Part shown: one piece after another, positions 26,285 to 33,495 of the stretch
How positions within the stretch are numbered: position 1 is the stretch's first letter
Layout: every line of letters begins with the position of its first letter
NCBI GenBank assembly: GCA_016720835.1
Contig: JADKJW010000001.1
Span: 310,001-374,000, forward strand
Direction: 5' to 3'
From: Ignavibacteria bacterium
Lineage (GTDB): Bacteria > Bacteroidota > Ignavibacteria > SZUA-365
DNA: 64,000 bases
The notes under the pieces: generated by a model
Told to the model about the DNA's origin: nothing
Seen by the model: only the letters and a program-made list of their open reading frames with translations
Databases searched by the model: none
Program-made: the position numbers and the translations under genes

Positions 26285-27763
26285 ATGCAGATTGCCACAC
26301 CGACTCCGGGACTCCACATCGACGAAGTGATGAACAACGCCGCGGCGGCATTCGGCGTCTTTCACCAGTACACGCAGGAACAGGTGGACGCCGTCGTCAA
26401 GGCGGTCTATCATGCCGGCTTCAATGCCCGCGTTTCGCTCGCCGAATTGGCGCATCAGGAGACGCGGCTCGGCGTGGTGAAAGACAAGGTGGTAAAAAAC
26501 ATCATCGCGACGCGCTATGTGTACGGCGACATCGCGAAACTTAAAACCGTCGGCATCGTGTCGGAGGACGAGGAAAGCGGCATCGTGGAAATCGCGCAGC
26601 CGATCGGACCGATCTTCTGCGTCACCCCGATCACGAATCCGACATCCACGGTGCTGTTCAAGATTCTCATCGCGCTGAAGACGCGGAATCCGATCATCAT
26701 CCGTCCGCATGGCGCGGCGCGCAAATGCTCGATCGAAGCCGCGCGCATCTGCTACGAAGCCGCCATCGCCGCCGGCGCGCCCGAGCATTGCATCCAGTGG
26801 ATCAAGCGCTCGTCGGAAGAAGAAACCATCGCCTTCATGGCGCACAAGAAGACCGCGCTCATCCTCGCGACGGGGTCGGTGTCTCTCGTGCGCGCCGCGT
26901 ACCGCTCCGGCAATCCCGCCATCGGCATCGGTCCGGGCAACGTGCCCGTGTACATCGGGCGCACCGCGGATCACGAATTCGCGGTGGAGCAGATCATGCT
27001 GTCGAAGACCTTCGACAACGGCACCATCTGCGCGAGTGAGCAGGCCGTCGTGGTGTCCGCGCCGGATGCCGACCGCGTGCGGCGCCTGTTCCGATCCCAC
27101 GGCGCGTATTTCCTCAGCGAAGCGGAAATCGAGGCGGTGTCCGCGATCGCATTCAACATGACCACCCGCGTCATGAATCCCGCGGTGATCGGGCAGCCCG
27201 CCGCGCGTATCGCCCAGATGGCCGGGATCGCGATCCCGGAAGGAACGCGCGTCCTCATCGCGGAACTCGACGAGGTCGGCCTGCAGGCCCCGCTGTCGCT
27301 CGAAATCCTCGCGCCCATCCTCGCGTTTTACGTCGGACCGGATTTCGACCGGTCCATCGAAATCTGCAAGCGCATCAACCGCTACGGCGGACTCGGCCAC
27401 ACCGCGAGCATCTTTTCGACGAGCGAGGAGCGCATCGAGTACTTCGCGAACGAGATGAACGCGGGGCGCATCCTCGTCAATACGCCCGCGTCATTCGGCG
27501 CGCTCGGCGGCTCCTTCAATTCCCTGCAGCCGTCCATGACGCTCGCCTGCGGCAGCGGCGGGAAGAACATCACCACCGACAACATTTCCGCAAAACACCT
27601 GCTCAACATCCAGCGCATCGCCCGGCGCCGCGTGCACTCCTGCTACCACTGCATGGACGACTGGGCGTCCGACGCCGCGCTGGACGCGGCCACCATCGAC
27701 GGACGCTGCAAGCATCTCAACGGACTCGAAGGAAGCTGCGAGGGCATGGGGCCCACGGCGTAG
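26285..27763 (+). CDS. Acylating aldehyde dehydrogenase with Cys-rich C-terminal tail
   Basis: 492 residues, similar to the aldehyde dehydrogenase half of AdhE and to EutE/PduP-type CoA-acylating enzymes, which interconvert acetaldehyde and acetyl-CoA with NAD. Visible: PIGPIFCVTPITNPTSTVLFK, an NAD-binding ATGSVSLVRAAY, GIGPGNVPVYI and the catalytic Cys in FDNGTICASEQ near residue 253. No alcohol dehydrogenase domain or neighbour is present. The last 45 residues carry a SCYHC pair followed by further Cys (GRCKHL, GSCEG), which could bind a metal. It is divergent from kbl across a 248-nt gap. Confidence 0.85.
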   Translation: MQIATPTPGLHIDEVMNNAAAAFGVFHQYTQEQVDAVVKAVYHAGFNARVSLAELAHQETRLGVVKDKVVKNIIATRYVYGDIAKLKTVGIVSEDEESGIVEIAQPIGPIFCVTPITNPTSTVLFKILIALKTRNPIIIRPHGAARKCSIEAARICYEAAIAAGAPEHCIQWIKRSSEEETIAFMAHKKTALILATGSVSLVRAAYRSGNPAIGIGPGNVPVYIGRTADHEFAVEQIMLSKTFDNGTICASEQAVVVSAPDADRVRRLFRSHGAYFLSEAEIEAVSAIAFNMTTRVMNPAVIGQPAARIAQMAGIAIPEGTRVLIAELDEVGLQAPLSLEILAPILAFYVGPDFDRSIEICKRINRYGGLGHTASIFSTSEERIEYFANEMNAGRILVNTPASFGALGGSFNSLQPSMTLACGSGGKNITTDNISAKHLLNIQRIARRRVHSCYHCMDDWASDAALDAATIDGRCKHLNGLEGSCEGMGPTA

Positions 27764-27809
27764 GGAGTTCCGCGTCCCCGATCTCGCATCGCCGCGAACG
27801 GGACGCGCG

Positions 27810-29180
27810 TCACGCATCCGACCGCGTGCGGCCTCGCGCGAGGGAGGCGAAGACTGCCAGCACCGAGAGCCCGGTGAAGATCAGAAACGCGACACGCATG
27901 CCGCTGAGGAACTGCGGATACATGGCGGGAGTGATTCGCACCTTGCCGATGTGCGATGCGAACACCAGGATCACCACGCCCATGCTCAGCATCTGTCCGG
28001 TCAGCCGCATGGTGCCCAGCGTGGCCGCTGCGACGCTGTAGTGCTTTCGCTCGACGGATCCCATGACCGCGTTGGTGTTCGGCGACGAGAACAGCGCGAA
28101 GCCGACGCCGAGCAGCGCGAGGATCAGCACCACCATGACCACCGGTGTCCCGACGCCGATACCCGCGCAGAGGGCGAGTCCCGCGACCCCGATGCCCATC
28201 CCGATCGAGGCAACGATCCGCGGCGCCACCCGGTCGGAGAGACGCCCCGCGAGCGGAGACAGAACGGCCATCATCAGCGGCTGCGCCACGAGCACGAGCC
28301 CGGCGTTCCGCGGATCGAGCCCGCTGATGTACTGCAGATACAGGCTCAGGAGAAACGTGACGGCAAAGTTCGCGGCGTAGTTGATGAGGGCGGCGAGATT
28401 CGCGAAGGCGAACACCGGATTGCCCCGGAACAGGGAAGTATTCAGGATGGGATGCGCCGTGAGTGACTCCCGCCAGAAAAAGAGGGCGAGTCCGGAGAGT
28501 CCGGCGCCCGCAAGCACGACACCGGACCATCCCGGCAGCGACGAGAATCCCAGCATCAGCGCCGTGAGTGAGAGGCTGTAGAGGACGGTCCCAAGCAACG
28601 CAAAACGTTCGCCCCGCGATTCCGCCCATTCGGCGTGGAGGTACCGCCAAACCAGCAGCAGACAGCAGGCCCCGAGCACCGCCACGACAAGAAAAATACT
28701 CCGCCATCCCAGATATTGTGTGAGGAGGCCGCCGGCGAAGGGTCCCAGGGAGAGTCCGAGGTACACCGCGGCGACGTTGATGCCCAGCACCCGCCCCCGC
28801 TCCGACGGCGGGTACACCGACACCAGCATCGCGACTCCGGTGCCGAAGATCATCGCGCCGCCGATCCCCTGCACCGCGCGCGCGGCGATCAGGAACACTC
28901 CGCTCGGCGATATGGCGACGAGCACGGACGCCGCGCTGTGGACGAGAAGCCCGAGCGTGAAGATTCTCTTGCGACCGTGAATGTCCGCAAGTCTTCCGAA
29001 TGGCAGCAGAAATGCCGCCGCGGCGAGAAGGTAGGATGTGGCCACCCAGCTCAGCGCGACGGCGTCCATGGCGAATTCACCGCCGATCACCGGCAATGCA
29101 ATCGTCACCGACGAACTCATGAACGGCGTCATGAAGGACGCGGCGGATGAGACGATGAGCGCGGCGCGACGGTCGGTCAT
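27810..29180 (-). CDS. MFS transporter, DHA2 (EmrB/QacA) type
   Basis: 456 residues from the ATG at 29180, which overlaps the upstream gene stop (ATGA). About 14 hydrophobic helices. MFS signature loops are visible: GRLADIHGRKRIF after helix 2 and RAVQGIGGAMIFG in helix 4, with the helix-5 pattern LGLSLGPFAGGLLTQYLGWRSIF typical of drug/H+ antiporters. The family exports diverse hydrophobic compounds; the substrate here cannot be inferred. Coupling with a ppGpp hydrolase gene is unusual. Confidence 0.88.
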   Translation of the reverse strand: MTDRRAALIVSSAASFMTPFMSSSVTIALPVIGGEFAMDAVALSWVATSYLLAAAAFLLPFGRLADIHGRKRIFTLGLLVHSAASVLVAISPSGVFLIAARAVQGIGGAMIFGTGVAMLVSVYPPSERGRVLGINVAAVYLGLSLGPFAGGLLTQYLGWRSIFLVVAVLGACCLLLVWRYLHAEWAESRGERFALLGTVLYSLSLTALMLGFSSLPGWSGVVLAGAGLSGLALFFWRESLTAHPILNTSLFRGNPVFAFANLAALINYAANFAVTFLLSLYLQYISGLDPRNAGLVLVAQPLMMAVLSPLAGRLSDRVAPRIVASIGMGIGVAGLALCAGIGVGTPVVMVVLILALLGVGFALFSSPNTNAVMGSVERKHYSVAAATLGTMRLTGQMLSMGVVILVFASHIGKVRITPAMYPQFLSGMRVAFLIFTGLSVLAVFASLARGRTRSDA

Positions 29181-29743
29181 GGTCCCGCGCGAAACCATGA
29201 CGTGCGTTCAAGGGCGGCGCGGCCCGCGGCAAGGGCTTCGTCGAAAGCGGCGTCGAGCGCCGGGTTGACGCCGCGGCATCCCGCAACGACGCGCTCGGCC
29301 CAGTCGAAGTACTCGCGCCTGCGACGCAGCGACCAACCGACGGGCGGATGGTAGGTGACGTCGCGCAGGTTGCAGACCTTGTCCGCGATCTTCAACTGCT
29401 TGGCCCGCGGCGAGGCCGCGCGCGCATGCTGCACCTGCAGTTCCTTGCGCTCGTCCTTCGGCAAGGATTTGTCGTCGGTCACTTCCGCCACGAGCGAGGC
29501 GACATCCTCGCCGAACATCGCGGCGAGGTCGTCCAGTGTCGTCTCCGTATCCTCGACCGTGTCGTGAAGCACGGCCGCGAGCAGCAACACGTCCTCGGTA
29601 ATGCCCCCTGTCTCGGCGAGCAGCGTCGCGACGGCGATGGGATGGTTGATGTACGGTGAACCGCTCGCGTCCTTTCGTTTTTGGAAACGGTGCTGATCGG
29701 CGGCGAAGCGCAGGGCGCGCAATAACGGAAGGGGTGTCGTCAC
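29177..29743 (-). CDS. MESH1-like HD-domain (p)ppGpp hydrolase
   Basis: 188 residues. It is a single HD domain like the hydrolase half of SpoT/Rel and metazoan MESH1. Visible: DASGSPYINHP (RxxxGxPYxxHP pattern), the HD pair in AAVLHDTVEDTETT near residues 58-71, and KIADKVCNLRDV near residue 118. The synthetase, TGS and ACT domains are absent. It would remove the 3' pyrophosphate of ppGpp in the cytoplasm. The last 50 residues are charged and helical. It overlaps the MFS gene by 4 nt. Confidence 0.88.
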   Translation of the reverse strand: MTTPLPLLRALRFAADQHRFQKRKDASGSPYINHPIAVATLLAETGGITEDVLLLAAVLHDTVEDTETTLDDLAAMFGEDVASLVAEVTDDKSLPKDERKELQVQHARAASPRAKQLKIADKVCNLRDVTYHPPVGWSLRRRREYFDWAERVVAGCRGVNPALDAAFDEALAAGRAALERTSWFRAGP

Positions 29744-29813
29744 GTCATGGTCCTTTCAGAGGAATGGGATGGGATGCGGCGGTGCGGAACGGCCGGCACG
29801 TCCGCGGCGAAGG

Positions 29814-30356
29814 TCATCGCCTCCCGCCCGCGCATTCCACGCGCCGCATGGGAATATCGACGCCCTGGATCTCGCCCTCCACCTCGCCCTCGATGCTCGC
29901 TTCCATCGTGCCGTCGGCCTTCAAGCGGTAGATGATGCGCTGCGGAAAGTCGTGCTCCGGATTTTCGAAGGCGATGACGGAATCCATCACATCCACGACG
30001 AGAAAGGAGGTCTCCGCCTGCCCCGACGGCCACGCGGTGTACACCAGGCCTTCCTCTTCCTCGCTGATCATGAGGAGTTCGAAGCCGATGGTACTGTCGC
30101 CTTCGGTGGTCCGGCTCATGCCGAGCATGGTCCCTCCTTCGGGCTTCATCCAGTGCTCCGTGGTGCGGCCGCCGGCGCGGGTGTTCTCCCAACAGCCCGC
30201 GAGCCAGGCCACGCGCGTGATGCGCTCGCGCTGTTGCGCCGATGCGGACGGCAGAATGCCGAGTACCGCGAGCACGACGCACAGCGCCGCCAGGCGGGAT
30301 CTGCCGAAGGTGTTCCGCTGTGCGCTCCGTGCGCCCCGCCCTGCACCCGCGCTCAT
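29814..30356 (-). CDS. Secreted DUF6265-like protein
   Basis: 180 residues. A signal peptide ends near SASAQQ. The mature part has WLAGCWENTRAGGRTTEHW, then LGMSRTTEGDSTIGFELL and FENPEHDFPQRIIYRL, matching the small beta-barrel proteins classed as DUF6265. The function is unknown. The start overlaps the stop of the SDR gene upstream (ATGA). Confidence 0.75.
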   Translation of the reverse strand: MSAGAGRGARSAQRNTFGRSRLAALCVVLAVLGILPSASAQQRERITRVAWLAGCWENTRAGGRTTEHWMKPEGGTMLGMSRTTEGDSTIGFELLMISEEEEGLVYTAWPSGQAETSFLVVDVMDSVIAFENPEHDFPQRIIYRLKADGTMEASIEGEVEGEIQGVDIPMRRVECAGGRR

Positions 30357-31345
30357 CCGCGCCTCTCCCGGTACCAGGCGACCGTGCTCCGGATGGCGTC
30401 GCGGAGCGGTGTCGCCCGCGCGCCGAACGCGCGCTCGAACGCGCTGCTGTCGACGATGAACGGCTTCTCGAATTCGTACATCATTTCCACCATTTCGCGC
30501 GCTCCGGCGGAGAACACGCCAAAGAGACGCAGCAGCGTCCTGCCGGCGGCGGTCATGCGCGGAGGAGCGCCGATTTCTTCATACACCATGGTCACAAATT
30601 CGCGCGTGGTGACGGTCGCGGCATTCGGAACATGCCAGACCCTTCCGAGCGCTTCCTCGCGATCGCCGAGCGTCACGAGCGCCTTCCCGAAGTCGTCGAT
30701 GAACGTGTAGGTGTGCGGCAGATCAATATCACCAAGCAACGACGCGGCCTGTCCGCCCAGCGCGCGTGGAAAGACCCGCTCGCCCATGGCCGACCGGAGG
30801 ACGCCGGGACCGAAAAAATCGGAACCCCGTCCAATCGCGACGCGGACTTCACCCTCCCGATGGGCATCGAGCGCCGCTTCCGCCATCATCACCCTCGTCC
30901 GTCCCTTGCGCGTGGTCGCGGTCATGGGCATGTCCTCCGTGAGTGGACGCCCGTTCGTGTCGCCGTACATGTACATGTTTTCCGCGATCACCAGCGTCGC
31001 TCCCGCGCGCGCGGCCGCCTCGAGGATCACCCCTTGCAGCGGGGGAAACAGCTCGTCCCATCGATGGTATGGCGGACTCGCGCACTGGTACACGACGGAC
31101 GCCCCCGCGCACGCCCTGTCCATGGCCTCGCTGTCCAGCGTGTCGACGCCGAGAAACTCCACGCCGGCGGGCGCGGGGCCTTTGCCGGACCTGTTGATCA
31201 TGCGCACGGCACGACAGTCGGCGGTGAGCGCGCGCTGCACCGCCATTCCGAGCGGTCCCGTTCCGAAGATGACGTGGACGCGCGAGTCGGGAATGGAGGC
31301 GGTGTCAGGTTCCATCGTGATTCGGGAATTGGAGGTGTCCATCAT
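30353..31345 (-). CDS. NAD(P)-dependent epimerase/reductase-like protein
   Basis: 330 residues of the extended SDR fold. The nucleotide loop reads IFGTGPLGMAV (about 26-36) rather than the classical TGxxGxxG, with Arg48/Asn50 after strand 2 suggesting NADP. No clean YxxxK is seen: the equivalent region is ENMYMYGDTNGRP...RKGRTR, with Tyr but Lys displaced. This places it among atypical SDRs. The substrate is unknown. It lies in a three-gene string with the GyrI-like and DUF6265 genes, each overlapping the next by 4 nt. Confidence 0.75.
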   Translation of the reverse strand: MMDTSNSRITMEPDTASIPDSRVHVIFGTGPLGMAVQRALTADCRAVRMINRSGKGPAPAGVEFLGVDTLDSEAMDRACAGASVVYQCASPPYHRWDELFPPLQGVILEAAARAGATLVIAENMYMYGDTNGRPLTEDMPMTATTRKGRTRVMMAEAALDAHREGEVRVAIGRGSDFFGPGVLRSAMGERVFPRALGGQAASLLGDIDLPHTYTFIDDFGKALVTLGDREEALGRVWHVPNAATVTTREFVTMVYEEIGAPPRMTAAGRTLLRLFGVFSAGAREMVEMMYEFEKPFIVDSSAFERAFGARATPLRDAIRSTVAWYRERRG

Positions 31346-31959
31346 TTCCCCATACGGAACGGTTGCCGGATCACGGTTTTGAGTTTTTCCGGCGCCGTCC
31401 GGCGCGGATCGCCAAGGTAGATTTCATGGTGCTTTCCCGTACGTGCTGCACCGAGGTGTGCGATGTGCGCGTGCAGTCTCTCAATGGTCGGTCCCTCGGT
31501 GGAATAGGGACCGATGTGCAGGATCTGCGCTGCCGTTCCCTCCGTGAATGTTTCGAAACGCAGGATGGGCATGGCGAGGGAGCCTTTCTTTTCCATGACT
31601 TCCGCCTGCGCATGCTCGACCAGTACCGGCGTGATGAAGTCCGGCTGCGCGATCATCGCGGTCCACTTCCATGCTCCCTTTTCCGCGATGGAAAACCGGC
31701 GCATGTCATCCACCCACCAGAGTCCTTCCAACGGACCGACCGTGTAGTCCGCGTCACCGCTTTTTTTCACCGCGAACTTGAGCGTGTACGAGACGGCGTA
31801 CAGGGTTTCGATCGCGAGCGCGTATTCGGGGCTGGTGTTCGGATCGCCCTGACCATCGATCATCAGAAAGGCCATGCTCGGAACATCCACGACCGACACG
31901 TCCTTCGCCGATGGATTGTACAGGTGCTTGAACTGTTTTTTCAGATCGAGTTTTTCCAT
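31342..31959 (-). CDS. GyrI-like small-molecule-binding protein
   Basis: 205 residues resembling stand-alone GyrI-like/AraC effector-binding domains. The pattern includes KDVSVVDVPSMAFLMIDGQGDPN, GLWWVDD, AMIAQPDFITP and the C-terminal HEIYLGDPRRTAPEKLKTVIRQP, common to this SMBD family, which binds or in some cases hydrolyses hydrophobic small molecules. No DNA-binding domain is attached. The upstream region is lost in the G/C block, so its promoter cannot be seen. Confidence 0.82.
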   Translation of the reverse strand: MEKLDLKKQFKHLYNPSAKDVSVVDVPSMAFLMIDGQGDPNTSPEYALAIETLYAVSYTLKFAVKKSGDADYTVGPLEGLWWVDDMRRFSIAEKGAWKWTAMIAQPDFITPVLVEHAQAEVMEKKGSLAMPILRFETFTEGTAAQILHIGPYSTEGPTIERLHAHIAHLGAARTGKHHEIYLGDPRRTAPEKLKTVIRQPFRMGK

Positions 31960-31980
31960 CTCACTCTTCTCCTCTCATCG

Positions 31981-32460
<480 letters not shown>

Positions 32461-32637
32461 GGTGTACTCGTCAAACGCCGGCGTCTGGCCAGGTTCGATC
32501 CACCCTTCCGGGCTGCGCATCCGCGCGATACTGAGCTGCGCAGTGCCGCTGTTGACGCGGCCGACGAATTCCTCGATGCGCTTGGGCGTGCTGCCGACGG
32601 CTTCGATGATGGACGGAGAAGGAATCAGTGACGGCAT
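32461..32637 (-). pseudogene. Cupin-domain protein, N-terminal 59 residues only, cut by G/C block
   Basis: The ATG at 32637 opens 59 codons that match the start of small cupin proteins (EEFVGRVNSG..., ARMRSPEGW, EPGQTPAFDEYT). After the Tyr-Thr at 32461 the sequence becomes G/C noise and the metal-binding cupin strands are missing. The gene is probably intact in the organism and broken only in this assembly. It starts 11 nt after the ParE-like toxin gene. Confidence 0.75.
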
Positions 32638-32648
32638 CGATGTTCAGG

Positions 32649-32942
32649 TTACTCGGTTGGTGATTTCGGCAATTGGGCACCGTGCCATACGGCCACAATC
32701 CACACAGTCTTCCCGTGCATGCGGTAAAAGAAACGGTACGGGGTAACAATGACTTCACGGAAAGGGAGTTCGGGAAATTCGGGGAGAGAGCGGCCGGATT
32801 CCGGATGGCGGGTCAACTTCTGCAACGACGATTCCGCCTTCTTCCGAAACGCGATTGCGGCACTCGGTCGTTCCCTTTGCACAAATCGAAGCGCATCAAG
32901 AAACTGCGCGCGCCCGGATGGCGTGAACAGAACCCGGATCAT
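32649..32942 (-). CDS. RelE/ParE-family toxin
   Basis: 97 residues with the small RelE/ParE fold: VLFTPSGRAQFLDALRFV, HPESGRSLPEFPELPFREVIV and YRFFYRMHGKTVWIVAVWHG. ParE members poison gyrase and RelE members cut mRNA; the sequence here (PESGR, then FREVI) is closer to ParE/HigB-like. The start overlaps the antitoxin stop by 4 nt (ATGA), the standard toxin-antitoxin layout. Confidence 0.9.
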   Translation of the reverse strand: MIRVLFTPSGRAQFLDALRFVQRERPSAAIAFRKKAESSLQKLTRHPESGRSLPEFPELPFREVIVTPYRFFYRMHGKTVWIVAVWHGAQLPKSPTE

Positions 32943-33217
32943 GCATCGGCTCCGAGAAGAGCATCAGCCTCGGCAAGCACCGAGGCGAGGCGATGCCCCT
33001 GCCCGGCTTCAATTTCTCTTTGGCCTCGGGCGAGGAGACGAAGGAGGGTGTTTTCCGTCTCTGTTTTCTCAAACGCTTCGATGCTGACAAGAACCGCCGT
33101 TGCCCGTCCCCTCTGTGTTATGACGTACGGTTCGCCCGTGGATGCAACCTCTCTCACGACGGCGGATGCATCCTGCCTGAGGTCACTGATCGGAATGATC
33201 GACGGAATCTTTGACAT
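32939..33217 (-). CDS. Phd/YefM-family antitoxin
   Basis: 92 residues from the ATG at 33217. The N-terminal DNA-binding domain reads IIPISDLRQDASAVVREVASTGEPYVITQRGRATAVLVSIE, typical of Phd/YefM antitoxins. The C-terminal helix (NTLLRLLARGQREIEAG) would wrap the toxin. It precedes and overlaps the toxin gene. An inverted repeat over its promoter fits autoregulation. Confidence 0.9.
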   Translation of the reverse strand: MSKIPSIIPISDLRQDASAVVREVASTGEPYVITQRGRATAVLVSIEAFEKTETENTLLRLLARGQREIEAGQGHRLASVLAEADALLGADA

Positions 33218-33236
33218 GTTTATGTGCCTGTTTGTT

Positions 33237-33274
33237 GTACGACCAAACGTACGTTCTACACAGGTCATACGCAA
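33237..33274 (-). promoter_or_regulatory. Antitoxin promoter with overlapping inverted repeat
   Basis: On the minus strand TACGTTTG (33251-33244) fits TAnnTTTG, with a TTGC/GTTG about 19-20 nt upstream. The perfect inverted repeat GTACG-N6-CGTAC (33237-33252) covers this -7 element, as expected of an operator used by the Phd-like antitoxin. Confidence 0.5.
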
Positions 33275-33280
33275 CCCTCG

Positions 33281-33480
33281 CCTCGACTTCGCTCGGCGGG
33301 ACAACGGCAAAAAGGTTTCTTGTATTCAATTCGACGCCTCGACTTCGCTCGGCGGGACAACAGCAGAAGCGTTCCTGGTATTCAATCCGACGCCTCCGCC
33401 TCGACTTCGCTCGGCGTGACAACAGCAGAAGCGTTCCTGGTATTCAATCCGACGCCTCGACGTCGCTCGGCGGGACAATC
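33281..33480. repeat. 56-bp tandem repeat, four copies, core CTCGACTTCGCTCGG
   Basis: The 24-base element beginning CCTCGACTTCGCTCGGCGGG recurs at 33281, 33337, 33399 and 33455, spaced 56, 62 and 56 bp. The spacers are near-identical (GTTCCTGGTATTCAATCC in the later two). The last copy has CGTCGC in place of CTTCGC. The same core recurs at 58567 and three times at 58687-58777. Confidence 0.85.
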
Positions 33481-33495
33481 GAAAACCGAAGTGGT

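Noticed and set aside
30353..31345. Classical SDR sugar epimerase
   Set aside because: The nucleotide loop and Tyr/Lys site do not fit the standard motifs, so no sugar substrate was assigned.
33281..33480. CRISPR-like array
   Set aside because: The spacers are near-identical between copies and no cas genes are present, so this is a tandem repeat.
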